Assembly: GCF_001718795.1 (NCBI RefSeq)
Contig: NZ_CP013435.1
Location: 1,860,001-1,924,000 of the forward strand
Origin: Burkholderia latens
GTDB taxonomy: Bacteria > Pseudomonadota > Gammaproteobacteria > Burkholderiales > Burkholderiaceae
DNA length: 64,000 bases
Direction of reading: 5' to 3'
Shown: in pieces, positions 31,814 through 41,843 of the stretch
Numbering within the stretch: the first letter of the stretch is position 1
Layout: every line of letters starts with the position of its first letter
Translations under genes and position numbers: made by a program
The notes under the pieces: generated by a model
Told to the model about the DNA's origin: nothing
Database searches by the model: none
Seen by the model: only the letters and a program-made list of their open reading frames with translations

Positions 31814-32590
31814 CTAGGCGTCGAATCCGGCCAGATATTCGGCCCAGTGCGGCGCGGGCTCCTGCGCCAGCGCGTTTTTCACGAGCAGGATCTCGTCCGC
31901 ATACTCGCTCGGCGTGAGCCCGCCGCGCATCAGCTGGAAGCGGCAATACAGCAGATACGTGTTGACGACGTCGGTCTCGCAATAGTTGCGGATCTCCTCG
32001 ATGCGCCCGTCCTGAAACGCGGGCCACACCTGGCTGCCGTCCATCCCGAGCTTGCCCGGAAAGCCGCACAGCTTCGCGAGCGCATCGAGCGGTGCGTTCG
32101 CCCGCGCCTGATACATCGCCAGCACGTCCATCAGATCGGTATGCCGCGAGTGATAGCGCGAAATATAGTTGTTCCACTTGAATTCGCGATCGTCCTCGCC
32201 GAGATCCCAGTACCGGGTCGCGGGAATCCCGTGCACGAGCGCGCGATAGTGGAGCACCGGCAGATCGAAGCCGCCGCCGTTCCAGGACACGAGCTGCGGC
32301 GTGTATTTCTCGATCACGCGGTAGAACGACTGGATCAGCGCCGCCTCATTGTCCTGCGGCGTGCCGAGCGAGCGCACGCGAAAACCGTTGTTGTCGCGGA
32401 ACACGCAAGAGATCGCCGCGATGCGCTGCAGGTGATGCGGCAGGAAATCGCTGCCGGTCTTCTCGCGGCGCGCGGCGAATGCATGTTCGGCGACAGCGGC
32501 ATCGTCGAGCGTCGCGGGGAGATCTTCCAGACGGCGAATGCCGTCGACATCGGGAATGGTCTCGATGTCAAAAACGAGAATCGGTGTCAT
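31814..32590 (-). CDS. PolB-related 3'-5' exonuclease (DnaQ-like fold)
   Basis: A 258-residue stand-alone exonuclease domain related to that of family B DNA polymerases. The DEDDy motifs are present: FDIETIP (Asp8, Glu10), SWNGGGFDLPVL (Asp) and YCETDVVNTYLLY (Tyr, Asp). It starts only three bases after the rpoS stop codon, so it is almost certainly cotranscribed with rpoS. The role, in DNA repair or RNA processing, is not established for this family. Confidence 0.88.
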   Translation of the reverse strand: MTPILVFDIETIPDVDGIRRLEDLPATLDDAAVAEHAFAARREKTGSDFLPHHLQRIAAISCVFRDNNGFRVRSLGTPQDNEAALIQSFYRVIEKYTPQLVSWNGGGFDLPVLHYRALVHGIPATRYWDLGEDDREFKWNNYISRYHSRHTDLMDVLAMYQARANAPLDALAKLCGFPGKLGMDGSQVWPAFQDGRIEEIRNYCETDVVNTYLLYCRFQLMRGGLTPSEYADEILLVKNALAQEPAPHWAEYLAGFDA

Positions 32591-32593
32591 CAG

Positions 32594-33679
32594 TTACAGA
32601 ACGGCGTCCTTGCGCACACCGTTGGAGGCGAAGAACCGCTTGAGGCGCACCAGCGCTTCCTGCTGGATCTGCCGCACGCGCTCGCGCGTAAGCCCCATTT
32701 CGTCCGCCAGTTCCTCGAGCGTGGCCGGCTCGATGTGGTTGAGGCCGAAGCGGCGCTCGATTACATGCCGGTGCTTGTCCGACAGCCGCGACAGCCATGC
32801 GCGCGTGAGCGTCTCGAGTTCGCGGTGCTGGACTTCGGCATCGGGCGACTGGCTCTGGTCGTCGGGCAACAGGTCGAGCAGGCTGCTCGCGGGATCGAGA
32901 TCGAGCGGCGCGTCGAGCGATGCGGTGTGTTCGTTGAGTGCGAGGATGTCGGTGACTTCCTCGGCGGTCTTGCCGGTGAGATAGGCGATGTCGTCGATGC
33001 TGGCTTCGCGGCGCTCCGCCGCCTCGCCCGTCGACATCGAATTCTTTTCGAGGTGGCGCTTCGCGCGCAGCACCTGGTTCAGCTCACGGATCACGTGCAC
33101 GGGCAGCCGCACGGTGCGCGCCTGGTTCATGATCGCGCGCTCGATGCTCTGCCGGATCCACCACGTCGCGTACGTCGAAAAACGAAAGCCGCGCGTCGGG
33201 TCGAATTTCTCGATCGCGTGCATCAGCCCGAGATTGCCTTCCTCGATCAGGTCGAGCAGCGGCACGCCGCGGTTCAAATAGCCCTTTGCGATACTGACGA
33301 CGAGGCGCAGGTTGCGCTCGATCATCACCTGCCTCGCCTCGAATTCACCGGCCTTCGCGAGACGCGAATAGCGCTGCTCCTCCTCGACGGTCAGCAGCGG
33401 CTTCACGCTGATGCGGTTCAGGTAATGCTGGATCGTGTCGGCCGTGAGTTCAGCCTGCAGCAATGCGCGGAAATCGTCGACGTCGGGCGCGGCTTCCGCC
33501 CGGCCTTCGTGCTCGTCGTCGCCGTCCGCTTCGGCGTCGCGTGCCTCGAGATCGCGGTCGTTTTCCGCGACGTCGTCTTCGTCGTCCGTCGAAGCGCCAG
33601 CTCGCTCCACCGATGCTTGCGTGGCACGACTGATCTTCTCAGACTCGGCTTGCGGCTCGTGGCGCTTCGATTTCGGCAT
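32594..33679 (-). CDS. rpoS: RNA polymerase sigma factor RpoS (stationary phase / general stress)
   Basis: A 361-residue sigma-70 family factor. Region 2 carries IERNLRLVVSIAKGYLNRG, DLIEEGNLGLMHAIEKFD and FRFSTYATWWIRQSIERAI; region 3 starts RLPVHVIRELNQVLRA; region 4 has LTRERVRQIQQEAL. The N-terminal 70 residues are very acidic (TDDEDDVAENDRDLEARDAE), an extension not present in E. coli RpoS. It lies 11 bp after nlpD, the standard position. In E. coli the main rpoS promoter lies within nlpD; I could not pick one out here. Confidence 0.96.
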   Translation of the reverse strand: MPKSKRHEPQAESEKISRATQASVERAGASTDDEDDVAENDRDLEARDAEADGDDEHEGRAEAAPDVDDFRALLQAELTADTIQHYLNRISVKPLLTVEEEQRYSRLAKAGEFEARQVMIERNLRLVVSIAKGYLNRGVPLLDLIEEGNLGLMHAIEKFDPTRGFRFSTYATWWIRQSIERAIMNQARTVRLPVHVIRELNQVLRAKRHLEKNSMSTGEAAERREASIDDIAYLTGKTAEEVTDILALNEHTASLDAPLDLDPASSLLDLLPDDQSQSPDAEVQHRELETLTRAWLSRLSDKHRHVIERRFGLNHIEPATLEELADEMGLTRERVRQIQQEALVRLKRFFASNGVRKDAVL

Positions 33680-33690
33680 GGTCGTCTCGG

Positions 33691-34584
33691 TTATTGAGGC
33701 GGCAAATACTTCAGCGGATCGACAGGTTTACCCTGCCGGCGAACCTCGAAATGCAGCATCACGCGGTCGGCGTCGCTATTACCCATCTCGGCGATCTTCT
33801 GCCCCTTCGTTACCGCGTCCCCCTCTTTTACCATCAAAGCGCGATTGTGTGCATACGCCGTGAGGTAAGTTGCATCGTGCTTGATGATAATGAGGTTGCC
33901 GTAGCCGCGCAGCCCATTGCCCGAATAGACGACGCGGCCGTCGGCCGCGGCCTTCACCGCCTCGCCTGACGTACCGCCGATATTGACGCCCTTGTTCTTC
34001 GCGTCGTCGAAACCGTTCAGCACCGGGCCGCGGACCGGCCATGCGAACGTCACCGGGCCGCTCGGCGCTGCTGCTGTGTCGCTCGATGCGGCGGCAGCCG
34101 GCGGCGTGACCGACGACGACCCTGCGGCGGGCGACCCCGCCGCCGGCGTTGCGGGACCGCTGCTGAGCGGTGCGGTGGCAACGGCCGCGCCGCCGATCGG
34201 TGCGGCAACCTGTGCGCCGGCAACCGCGGCGCCGCCCGGAGGCGCGACACGCAGCAGCTGGTCGACTTCGATCTGGTTCGGGTTCGCCAGGTTGTTCCAC
34301 GCGGCGATATCGCGATAATTCTGCCCGTTCTCGAGTGCGATCCGGTACAGCGTGTCACCCGGTTTCACACGGTAAAAACCCGGCGGCGGCGGGCCGAGCG
34401 GCACCGCCGGCTGCGCGGCGGCAGTCGTGCCGAGCGATCCGGAGCGGTCGACGACGGGCGCGTTGTCGAGCCGCGTCGCACAGGCGGCCAGCAGCGTGGA
34501 GAACGCAGCGACACAGATCGCGCGCTGGGCGAACGTGAGCGGTTCCCTGGTTCGGTTGTTTTGCATCGCGCGCAACATACTCAT
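33691..34584 (-). CDS. nlpD: NlpD-type LysM/M23 lipoprotein
   Basis: A 297-residue lipoprotein that in E. coli activates the amidase AmiC at division. Signal peptide with lipobox LLAAC. A LysM domain follows (GFYRVKPGDTLYRIALENGQ), then an Ala/Pro/Ser-rich linker of about 70 residues. The LytM/M23 domain at the C-terminus (AADGRVVYSGNGLRGYGNLI, HFEVRRQGKPVDP) appears to lack the full zinc ligand set, as expected for an activator. The start at 34584 is a choice; a TTG at 34593 overlapping the pcm stop is possible and nearer to the GGAG site. Confidence 0.92.
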   Translation of the reverse strand: MSMLRAMQNNRTREPLTFAQRAICVAAFSTLLAACATRLDNAPVVDRSGSLGTTAAAQPAVPLGPPPPGFYRVKPGDTLYRIALENGQNYRDIAAWNNLANPNQIEVDQLLRVAPPGGAAVAGAQVAAPIGGAAVATAPLSSGPATPAAGSPAAGSSSVTPPAAAASSDTAAAPSGPVTFAWPVRGPVLNGFDDAKNKGVNIGGTSGEAVKAAADGRVVYSGNGLRGYGNLIIIKHDATYLTAYAHNRALMVKEGDAVTKGQKIAEMGNSDADRVMLHFEVRRQGKPVDPLKYLPPQ

Positions 34585-34589
34585 CGGTT

Positions 34590-35519
34590 TCAAATCACTC
34601 CGGATTTTAAAGGGACAAAGAAAACGCGATCAAGCCGCGACTCCCGCCACTGCGCGTGCGCGACGCGCTCGACCAGCGTGAGCACCTGCGGCTGCCCGCT
34701 CTGCCCGCCGACCGGCGCGACGAGGCGCCCGCCGATCGCAAGTTGCTCGAGCAGCGCCTGCGGCACGTCGAGCCCCGCGGCCGCGATCACGATCGCGTCG
34801 AACGGGGCTGCGGACGGCAAACCGACACGCCCGTCGCCGTAGTGCAGACGGATGTTCGGCACGCGCAGCGGCCGCAGGTTCAGCTTCGCGCGCTCGAAGA
34901 GCGGCTTGATGCGTTCAATCGAATACACGTCGCGTGCCACGCGGCTCAGCACGGCGGCCTGGTAGCCGCAACCGGTGCCGATTTCGAGCACGCGCTCGAG
35001 CGTGCGGCCGGCCATCGCGAGCTCGATCATGCGCGCGACGACCGACGGCTTTGAAATTGTTTGCTGGTGGCCGATCGGCAACGCGGAGTCCTCGTAGGCC
35101 TGCGTCGCGAGCCCCGGATCGACGAACATGTGGCGTGGCACGGCAGCCATCGCATCCAGCACGCGCGCGTCGGTCACGCCGTTCGCGCGCAGGCGTTCGA
35201 CCATGCGCTCGCGCACACGTTCCGAAGTCAGTGCAAACGCGCCGGCCGGCGCAACGCTCGGGGCGGCCGGTTTCGGCATCGCCGGCTTCAGCGCGGTCGG
35301 CTTCGGTGCGCTCGCCGGCTTCGCGGCCGCCGTGCCATGCGGCACGCGCGCGGCGCCCGGCTTCGCCGCCACCTGCTTGAGCACGGCAGCTGGCTTGTCG
35401 ATCGTCTTCGGCACCGCGGTCGTCGCATGACGCTCGCCGTTCCGGCCTTCCGATTTGCGTGGCGCTCGCTTGAGATCTTCGAGCGCGAGCGGAAACCGCT
35501 TCGCGCGCTCGCCGCTCAT
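34590..35519 (-). CDS. pcm: Protein-L-isoaspartate O-methyltransferase with long N-terminal extension
   Basis: A 309-residue enzyme that repairs isoaspartyl residues in aged proteins. The catalytic domain starts near residue 97 ([19 protein letters not shown]) and has the SAM-binding motif [16 protein letters not shown] at 177-192. The usual enzyme is about 210 residues. The extra first 95 residues are basic, then Ala/Lys/Pro-rich with KP-repeats ([18 protein letters not shown]), and probably disordered. The ATG overlaps the surE stop codon by four bases, so translation is coupled. The surE-pcm-nlpD-rpoS order is a classic stationary-phase unit. Confidence 0.93.
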   Translation of the reverse strand: MSGERAKRFPLALEDLKRAPRKSEGRNGERHATTAVPKTIDKPAAVLKQVAAKPGAARVPHGTAAAKPASAPKPTALKPAMPKPAAPSVAPAGAFALTSERVRERMVERLRANGVTDARVLDAMAAVPRHMFVDPGLATQAYEDSALPIGHQQTISKPSVVARMIELAMAGRTLERVLEIGTGCGYQAAVLSRVARDVYSIERIKPLFERAKLNLRPLRVPNIRLHYGDGRVGLPSAAPFDAIVIAAAGLDVPQALLEQLAIGGRLVAPVGGQSGQPQVLTLVERVAHAQWRESRLDRVFFVPLKSGVI

Positions 35520-36277
35520 GAAGCCCGCCCTCCTGCACGCGCCCATTCGCGCGTCGCAGGCAGCATTTGCGTATGCGTGAGATCCAGTTGCAGCGGCGTG
35601 ATCGACACGAAACCGTTTGCGACGGCGTGGAAATCGGTACCCTCGCTTGCGTCCAGCGCCGCGCCCGCAGCACCGATCCAGTAAACCGGCTCGCCGCGTG
35701 GGTCGGTCTGGCGGATCACCGGCTGCGACGGATGGCGCTTGCCGAGACGCGTGACCTTCCAGCCCTTCAGTTCGTCGTACGGCAGATTCGGAATGTTGAC
35801 GTTCAGCAGCGGCTGACCGGGCAGCGGATGCGCGAGATAGTGCGCGACGATTTCGGCGGCGACACGCGCAGCGTCCGCCAGATGGGCCCAACCCTTGTCG
35901 GCGAGGGAGAACGCGATGGCCGGCACGCCGAACATGATGCCTTCGGTCGCGGCCGCAACTGTCCCTGAATAGAGTGTGTCCTCGCCCATGTTCTGGCCGT
36001 TGTTGATGCCGGACACGACGAGGTCGGGCCGCTCGTCGGCCATCCCCGTCAACGCGACGTGCACCGAATCGGTCGGCGTGCCGTTCACGTAGAAGAAACC
36101 CGTATTCGCCGCGCGCTGCACCGACAGCGGACGCGACAGCGTGAGGGAATTCGATGCGCCGCTGCAGTTCTGCTCGGGCGCGATCACCGTGAGGTCGGCA
36201 AGCGGCTGCAGCGCGTCGCTGAGCGCGGCGAGACCGGGGGCGAGATAGCCGTCGTCGTTGCTGAGTAGGATTCGCAT
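35516..36277 (-). CDS. surE: 5'/3'-nucleotidase SurE
   Basis: A 253-residue metal-dependent phosphatase acting on nucleoside monophosphates and short polyphosphate. It starts [16 protein letters not shown], whose two Asp bind the metal. The second motif [20 protein letters not shown] is complete. First gene of the surE-pcm-nlpD-rpoS-exonuclease unit. No Shine-Dalgarno lies before the ATG. A TACAAT -10 ends six bases before it, which suggests a leaderless mRNA. Confidence 0.96.
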   Translation of the reverse strand: MRILLSNDDGYLAPGLAALSDALQPLADLTVIAPEQNCSGASNSLTLSRPLSVQRAANTGFFYVNGTPTDSVHVALTGMADERPDLVVSGINNGQNMGEDTLYSGTVAAATEGIMFGVPAIAFSLADKGWAHLADAARVAAEIVAHYLAHPLPGQPLLNVNIPNLPYDELKGWKVTRLGKRHPSQPVIRQTDPRGEPVYWIGAAGAALDASEGTDFHAVANGFVSITPLQLDLTHTQMLPATREWARAGGRAS

Positions 36278-36283
36278 CCGGCG

Positions 36284-36289
36284 ATTGTA
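36284..36289 (-). promoter_or_regulatory. Candidate surE promoter, -10 (leaderless start)
   Basis: TACAAT on the minus strand with six bases to the surE ATG. Initiation would be at or very near the start codon. The -35 region is weak. Confidence 0.4.
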
Positions 36290-36485
36290 ACCGAGGAAAG
36301 ATGGCGCGAGAGCGACAGTCCGGCGGCCACGGACGGGCGCATGCGTGCCCGTGGTGCACGCCGCGCGGCCGTGTTGGGCGGCGGCATTCCGGGGCGCCCG
36401 GGAAAACGCGGTGCCGCGCGCCGGTCGTCCGCGCACGGCAACATGTCGGCTCGGACGGAGGCGCTCGGTCGACGACGCGCGACGC

Positions 36486-37691
36486 TCAGATCGCGCCCGT
36501 CTCGCGAAGCTCGGCGATGGCGTGCGCATCGTAGCCGAGGCTGCGCAGCACTTCGTCCGTATGTTCGCCGAGTTCGGGGCCGAGCCAGCGCGTTTCGCCC
36601 GGCGTATCGGACAGCTTGGGCGTGATGTTCGGCAGCGGAATCTCGGTGCCGTCGGGCAGCTTGAAACGCTGGATCATCTGCCGCGCGACGAATTGGGGAT
36701 CCGTGAACATGTCGGCGGCGGTGTAGATCCGGCCGGCCGGCACGTCGGCTGCATTGAGCACGGCCAATGCGTCGTCGATCGTGCGCGGCGCGAGCCAGGC
36801 GGCGATCGCATCGTCGATTTCCTGCGTGCGCGGCACGCGGCCGTCGTTGCGTGCGAGCGACGGGTCGTCGGCGAGGTCGTCGCGCTCGATCGCCTTCATC
36901 AGCCGCTTGAAGATCGGATCGCTGTTGCCGCCGATCACGATGCTGCCGTCGCGACACGCGTACGTGTTCGACGGCACGATGCCCGGCAGCGACGCGCCGG
37001 TGCGCTCGCGCACCATCCCGTAGACACCGTATTCGGGCACCACGCTCTCCATCATGTTGAACACTGCTTCATACAGCGCAACGTCGACCATCTGCCCCGC
37101 GCCGCCGTTCATGTTGCGATGATGGAGCGCCATCATCGCGCCGATCACGCCGTGCAGCGCGGCGATCGAATCGCCGATCGAGATGCCGATGCGCGGCGGC
37201 GGCAGATCGGGATAGCCGGTGATGTGACGCAGGCCGCCCATCGATTCGGCGATCGCGCCGAAGCCAGGCCGGTCGCGGTACGGGCCCGTCTGCCCGTAGC
37301 CGGACAGGCGCACCATCACGAGACCGCGGTTGTCGGCCGACAGCACGTCGTAGCCGAGGCCGAGTTTCTCGAGCAGGCCGGGTCGGAAGTTTTCGATCAC
37401 GATGTCGGCCTCGCGCGCGAGCTGCCGCGCGATCGTCTTGCCGGCATCGGATTTCAGGTTCAGGGTGACCGATTTCTTGTTGCGCGCCTGGACCGACCAC
37501 CACAGCGACGTGCCGCCCTGCTCCGGGTATAGCTTGCGCCATTTCCGCAGCGGGTCGCCGCCGTTCGGATCTTCGATCTTGATGACTTCGGCGCCGAATT
37601 CGGCAAAGAGGCGCGATGCGAACGGCCCCGCGATCAGCGTCCCGAATTCGAGCACTTTGACGCCCGCGAGCGGGCCCTGGCTGGTGCTCAT
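36486..37691 (-). CDS. Class III CoA-transferase (CaiB/BaiF family)
   Basis: A 401-residue enzyme of the formyl-CoA transferase/CaiB family, which moves CoA between organic acids. The N-terminal [20 protein letters not shown] and [15 protein letters not shown] are family hallmarks. The catalytic Asp probably lies in [13 protein letters not shown]. The substrate cannot be told from sequence and the neighbours (recR, surE) give no hint. The start at 37691 has an AGGGAG site six bases upstream. An upstream ATG would add only five residues. Confidence 0.88.
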   Translation of the reverse strand: MSTSQGPLAGVKVLEFGTLIAGPFASRLFAEFGAEVIKIEDPNGGDPLRKWRKLYPEQGGTSLWWSVQARNKKSVTLNLKSDAGKTIARQLAREADIVIENFRPGLLEKLGLGYDVLSADNRGLVMVRLSGYGQTGPYRDRPGFGAIAESMGGLRHITGYPDLPPPRIGISIGDSIAALHGVIGAMMALHHRNMNGGAGQMVDVALYEAVFNMMESVVPEYGVYGMVRERTGASLPGIVPSNTYACRDGSIVIGGNSDPIFKRLMKAIERDDLADDPSLARNDGRVPRTQEIDDAIAAWLAPRTIDDALAVLNAADVPAGRIYTAADMFTDPQFVARQMIQRFKLPDGTEIPLPNITPKLSDTPGETRWLGPELGEHTDEVLRSLGYDAHAIAELRETGAI

Positions 37692-37739
37692 GTGTCTCCC
37701 TGGCATGAGGAACGGCGCCGCCGGCCGGCGGCGCCCGGC

Positions 37740-38336
37740 TTACATCGTGCGGCGGTCGAGCATCGCGCGGGCAATCGTGCCCGCGTCGACGTATTCGAGT
37801 TCGCCGCCCACCGGCACGCCGCGCGCGAGGCGCGTGACGGCGAGACCGCGCGCCTTCAGCGTCTGGCCGAGGTAATGGGCGGTCGCTTCGCCTTCGTTCG
37901 TGAAGTTGGTCGCGAGCACGACCTCCTTCACGACGCCGTCGCACGCGCGCCGCACGAGGCGGTCGAAATGGATTTCCTTCGGGCCGATCCCGTCAAGCGG
38001 GCTCAACCGCCCCATCAGCACGAAATACAGCCCGCGGTACGTCATCGTCTGCTCGAGCATGATCTGGTCGGCCGGCGTCTCGACGACGCACAGTAGCGTC
38101 GGATCACGCTCCTCGTCGCTGCATACCTCGCAGATTTGCGCTTCGGTGAACGTGTTGCACTTCTCGCAATGTTGCAGATGCTCGGTCGCGAACAGCAGCG
38201 ACCGGCCGAGCCGCTCCGCGCCCTCCCGATCGTGCTGCATCAGGTGGTACGCCATGCGCTGCGCGGATTTCGGCCCGACGCCGGGCAATACGCGCAGCGC
38301 TTCGACGAGCGCGGACAGGGCGGACGGCTGTTTCAT
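37740..38336 (-). CDS. recR: Recombination mediator RecR
   Basis: A 198-residue protein that with RecO and RecF loads RecA at gaps. An N-terminal HhH ([20 protein letters not shown]), a four-Cys zinc finger ([16 protein letters not shown]) and a Toprim domain are all present in order. It lies 49 bp after ybaB in the usual dnaX-ybaB-recR order. Length fits. Confidence 0.97.
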   Translation of the reverse strand: MKQPSALSALVEALRVLPGVGPKSAQRMAYHLMQHDREGAERLGRSLLFATEHLQHCEKCNTFTEAQICEVCSDEERDPTLLCVVETPADQIMLEQTMTYRGLYFVLMGRLSPLDGIGPKEIHFDRLVRRACDGVVKEVVLATNFTNEGEATAHYLGQTLKARGLAVTRLARGVPVGGELEYVDAGTIARAMLDRRTM

Positions 38337-38385
38337 ACGGCGGTTGAAGGATGAACGTACTGATCGGGCTGAACGGACGCTGCGC

Positions 38386-38712
38386 TCAGAACGGCAGCTT
38401 GAAGCCCGGCGGCAGCGGCAGGCCCGACGTCATGCCGCTCATCTTTTCCTGCGACGTGGCTTCGGCCTTGCGCACGGCGTCGTTGAACGCGGCCGCGACG
38501 AGGTCTTCGAGCATGTCCTTGTCGTCCGCAAGCAGGCTCGGATCGATGGCCACACGACGCACTTCGTTGCGGCAGGTCATCGTCACCTTGACGAGGCCGG
38601 CACCCGACTGCCCTTCAACTTCGATCTGCGCAAGCTGCTCCTGCATCTTTTTCATGTTTTCCTGCATTTGCTGCGCTTGCTTCATCAGTCCGGCAAGGTT
38701 GCCTTTCAACAT
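38386..38712 (-). CDS. YbaB/EbfC nucleoid-associated protein
   Basis: A 108-residue DNA-binding protein of the YbaB/EbfC family that forms dimers with a tweezer shape. The N-terminal helix ([20 protein letters not shown]) and conserved [19 protein letters not shown] are clear. The ATG at 38712 has an AAGGAG site eight bases upstream, which fits. It sits between dnaX and recR. A terminator-like hairpin lies upstream, so it may be only partly cotranscribed with dnaX. Confidence 0.93.
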   Translation of the reverse strand: MLKGNLAGLMKQAQQMQENMKKMQEQLAQIEVEGQSGAGLVKVTMTCRNEVRRVAIDPSLLADDKDMLEDLVAAAFNDAVRKAEATSQEKMSGMTSGLPLPPGFKLPF

Positions 38713-38735
38713 GGGAATACTCCTTCTGATCGTGT

Positions 38736-38762
38736 GAAAACCGGCACGCGGCGCGTGCCGGT
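38736..38762 (-). terminator. Hairpin with U-tract after dnaX
   Basis: Ten-base perfect stem (38740-38749 with 38753-38762) with a three-base loop. TTTTC follows on the minus strand. It lies between dnaX and ybaB, 45 bp past the dnaX stop, and probably gives partial termination. Confidence 0.7.
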
Positions 38763-38806
38763 CAATGTGTGCGGGGCGTGATTGTGCCTGCCGCCATGCG
38801 ATTCGT

Positions 38807-41203
38807 TCAATGCAGCGTCGGCGGCGTGCCGTCGGGTGTCGAATCGGCGAGCGGCCGCACGGAGCCCTCGACGATGCGCGCGCCGAACTCACGCACGAGC
38901 TGCTGGACGAACGGATCACCGTGAATGTCCTGCTCCGCCTCGCGCTGGCGTGCCGCGCGTGCAGCCGCGTCGAGCGCTGCCGCGGTGCGCCGCGCAGGTC
39001 CAACCTCGACCGCGACCTCGACCGGCCTGCCGAGCGCGTCGGCCAGCGCGGCCTTGAGTTTCGCCACCTGCGCGGTGTCCGCATACTGCGGCACCGGCAC
39101 GGACAATTTCAGCGTGGTCGCGTCGACCGCCGTCAGTTCGCTGTTGAACGCAAGCTGATACGCGACCCCCTTCAGCGGCAGCCGCGCGGCCAGCGCCGGC
39201 CATTCGCCGTCGAAGCCGATCGGATCGAGCGCGATCGCGGGCGGCAGCGGGCGGGTATCGGCCGGCGCGGACGCGCGGACCTCCACCGGCTTCGGCGCGA
39301 TGCGCACGTCGTCCGGGCCGCTGTCGAATACCGGGACGAAGCCGTCGTCGGCCGCGCCGCCGAACATCTCGTCGGCGCTCAGCGGCACGTATTCGTCCGG
39401 CGGGATGTCCTCCCACGGCGGCGGCGCCTGGCGCGTGTCGGCGGCTTGCGGCGCGCGGGCGGCCGCGCGCGGCGTCGGCACCGGTACGGCAGGACGCGCC
39501 GCCGCGGGCTTCTCGACGGCCGGTTGGGCCGCCGGCTTCGGCGCCGCGCCGGCCCGCGACCGGTCGGACGACACACGCATGCCGGCATTGCGCAGCACGT
39601 CGAGCGCGGCTGCCGCCCCACCGCGGGCAGACGGACGTGCGGCCGGCTCGACCGGTGCAGCACGCGGCGCCGGCGCCGGCGTCGACGCCGGTTCGGCGAG
39701 CGCCGCGGGTTCGTCCTCGCGCTCGGCAACGGCGACCGGTTCAGGTTCGCTGGAGGCAGCCGGGGGCGCATCGACCGCCTGTGCCGGCTGGGTTGGCGTG
39801 GTCGCTGCCGGCTGCGTGGCGACCGGCGCGTCGGCGGATGCCGATGTTGGTACTGATGCCGGCGCCGAAGCCGATGCCGGACTCACTGCCGCTGTCGAGA
39901 CAAGCGCGGCCGTCACGACAGGCGCAATCCCCGCATCGTCGGACTGCGCAGGTATCGGCGGTGCAGCCGGTGCGGCAGCATGCGGACGCGCAGCACCCGC
40001 GGCCGCCGGTGTCGAAGCCCGCGGCGCAGCAGCGCCGGCAGCGGCAGCAGCACGCGGCGCGGGCGCAGGCATCGCACGCGGCGTGGCCGGTTGGCCGCCC
40101 GGCGCACTGCCGGTACCGATGGTCGGCTCGAACGCGAGCATCCGCAGCAACGTCATCGTGAAGCCTGCATATTCGTCCGGCGCGAGCCCGAGCTCCGCAC
40201 GTCCGACCGTCGCGATCTGATAGAACAATTGCACCTGCTCGGGACTCAACGCCTCCGCGAAGCGCCGCAAATCGGTCGCTTCCGGCCATTCGTCGAGGAC
40301 GGAGCCCGGCGCGAACTGCGCCCACGCGATCCGGTGCAACAGGCTCGCGAGATCCTGGAGCGCGGTCGAAAAGGACAGGCTGCGCAGCGACATTTCGTCC
40401 GCGATCGCCAGGATCTCCGGACCGTTTCCGCCCGCGAGCGCATCGAGCAGGCGCACCATGTAAGTCTGGTCGAGCGCGCCGAGCATGCCCGACACCGCCG
40501 ATTCGGTCACTTCATTCGCCGAGTAAGCGATCGCCTGGTCGGTCAGCGACAGCGCGTCGCGCATGCTGCCCTGCGCGGCACGCGCGAGCAGGCGCAGCGC
40601 CTGCTGCTCGAACGCGATCTGCTCTTCGCCGAGGATCCGCTCGAGATGCGACACGATATGGCCGGCCGGCATCTGCTTCAGGTTGAACTGCAGGCAGCGC
40701 GACAGCACGGTGACCGGAATCTTCTGCGGATCGGTGGTGGCGAGAATGAACTTGACGTGCGGCGGCGGCTCCTCGAGCGTCTTCAGCATCGCGTTGAACG
40801 CGTGGTTCGTCAGCATGTGCACTTCGTCGATCATGTAGACCTTGAAGCGCGCATCCACCGGCGCGTAGACCGCGCGCTCCAGCAGCGCGGCCATCTCGTC
40901 GACGCCGCGATTGCTCGCGGCGTCCATTTCGACGTAGTCGACGAAGCGGCCTTCGTCGATCTCGCGGCACGCGCGGCACACGCCGCACGGCTGCGACGTG
41001 ACGCCGGTTTCACAGTTGAGCGCCTTCGCGAAGATCCGCGACAACGTCGTCTTGCCGACGCCGCGCGTTCCGGTAAACAGATAGGCGTGATGGAGACGCC
41101 CACCGTCGAGCGCGTGCGTGAGCGCCCTGACGACGTGCTCCTGGCCGACGAGCGAAGCGAAATCCTTCGGACGCCACTTGCGTGCGAGAACTTGATAGGT
41201 CAT
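38807..41203 (-). CDS. dnaX: DNA polymerase III subunit tau (DnaX)
   Basis: A 798-residue clamp-loader ATPase. Walker A GTRGVGKT at 45-52, zinc site Cys64, Cys73, Cys76 and Cys79, Walker B with MIDEVHML, sensor [16 protein letters not shown]. The AAA+ and collar domains end near 370. A long Ala/Pro-rich region of about 230 residues follows, then the C-terminal tau domain that binds DnaB and alpha. I see no A-rich slippery sequence, so a frameshifted gamma form like that of E. coli is not predicted. The SRP RNA gene lies just upstream. Confidence 0.95.
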   Translation of the reverse strand: MTYQVLARKWRPKDFASLVGQEHVVRALTHALDGGRLHHAYLFTGTRGVGKTTLSRIFAKALNCETGVTSQPCGVCRACREIDEGRFVDYVEMDAASNRGVDEMAALLERAVYAPVDARFKVYMIDEVHMLTNHAFNAMLKTLEEPPPHVKFILATTDPQKIPVTVLSRCLQFNLKQMPAGHIVSHLERILGEEQIAFEQQALRLLARAAQGSMRDALSLTDQAIAYSANEVTESAVSGMLGALDQTYMVRLLDALAGGNGPEILAIADEMSLRSLSFSTALQDLASLLHRIAWAQFAPGSVLDEWPEATDLRRFAEALSPEQVQLFYQIATVGRAELGLAPDEYAGFTMTLLRMLAFEPTIGTGSAPGGQPATPRAMPAPAPRAAAAAGAAAPRASTPAAAGAARPHAAAPAAPPIPAQSDDAGIAPVVTAALVSTAAVSPASASAPASVPTSASADAPVATQPAATTPTQPAQAVDAPPAASSEPEPVAVAEREDEPAALAEPASTPAPAPRAAPVEPAARPSARGGAAAALDVLRNAGMRVSSDRSRAGAAPKPAAQPAVEKPAAARPAVPVPTPRAAARAPQAADTRQAPPPWEDIPPDEYVPLSADEMFGGAADDGFVPVFDSGPDDVRIAPKPVEVRASAPADTRPLPPAIALDPIGFDGEWPALAARLPLKGVAYQLAFNSELTAVDATTLKLSVPVPQYADTAQVAKLKAALADALGRPVEVAVEVGPARRTAAALDAAARAARQREAEQDIHGDPFVQQLVREFGARIVEGSVRPLADSTPDGTPPTLH

Positions 41204-41293
41204 CGGGAAATTGTATCAGTAACACCGCGTCGCGCCGACACGCGAAACGGCGCTGAACACATGCAAAGTGCAGGCAAACGGAGAATGACGCGG

Positions 41294-41322
41294 AAATAAA
41301 AATCGCCCGGCGAACGGGGCAA
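41294..41322 (-). terminator. Terminator of the SRP RNA gene
   Basis: Short GC stem (GCCC with GGGC, extended by weaker pairs) followed on the minus strand by GATTTTTATTT, about 10 bases past the RNA 3' end. Confidence 0.6.
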
Positions 41323-41331
41323 GAGGAAGGT

Positions 41332-41427
41332 GACGAGCCCGACCCTCGGCACTGGCGGAAAACGATTGTGGCTGCTTCGTTCCCGACCTGACCAGGTTCA
41401 CCGCCCCACCATGCGAGGAGGCCCGTC
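41332..41427 (-). ncRNA. ffs: Signal recognition particle RNA, small (4.5S) bacterial type
   Basis: About 96 bases. The conserved Ffh-binding core is present on the minus strand, with CCTGGTCAGGTCGGGAACGA followed by AGCAGCC; this matches the GGTCAGGTCCGGAAGGAAGCAGCC apical loop region of E. coli 4.5S RNA. The ends GACGGGCC and GGCTCGTC pair over eight bases with one G-U. Ends were set by this pairing and could be off by a few bases. The RNA with Ffh targets membrane proteins to SecYEG. It is next to dnaX, as in other Burkholderia. Confidence 0.92.
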
Positions 41428-41434
41428 ACGGAAC

Positions 41435-41440
41435 ATTCTA
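41435..41440 (-). promoter_or_regulatory. SRP RNA promoter, -10
   Basis: TAGAAT on the minus strand seven bases before the predicted RNA 5' end, the correct distance for initiation there. The -35 is not clear. Confidence 0.6.
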
Positions 41441-41843
41441 TCACCGCTTCGTGCCGAATGCGACCGTTTGTTCGCAACAATGCGAGCGTGCGCGCCAACT
41501 TCACGTACCAACCAGACATGCGCGAAACCGAAACCGGCGAAGTGCGGGCGCGCTGCCATCCCGGGCCCCTTGCAATTGCCGAGCGCACCTCCATCTTCGA
41601 AGCACAACGGTCGAACGGCGCGTCGTACCCCTACTCGCATAGCGACTACTATCGCCGCCCGCAGCAGATAGCAATTTAGGCTAATATGACGCCCGAACGA
41701 CCCGCGAGCCGCGCCATGCAGCGCCTGCGCCCTTCCTTCGGGAGAGCGGAGTGACCTGCCGCAGCGGCCGGCAGCCGACAGGCTGCCGGAGCGCCGCAAC
41801 GCGCCAAGCAGGCAGTCCCCGAACCGAAAGAGGTATTGACCCA
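41441..41843. other. SRP RNA / trxA intergenic region
   Basis: About 400 bp with no supported gene. It holds upstream sequence for two divergent units. A possible trxA -10 (TAATAT) lies at 41682-41687. A perfect nine-base stem with a GACA loop at 41768-41789 would fold in the trxA leader. Short frames here have no ribosome site or similarity that I recognise. Confidence 0.5.

Noticed and set aside
38807..41203. Programmed frameshift in dnaX giving a gamma form
   Set aside because: No A-AAA-AAG type slippery sequence or nearby stop was seen in the GC-rich tau region.
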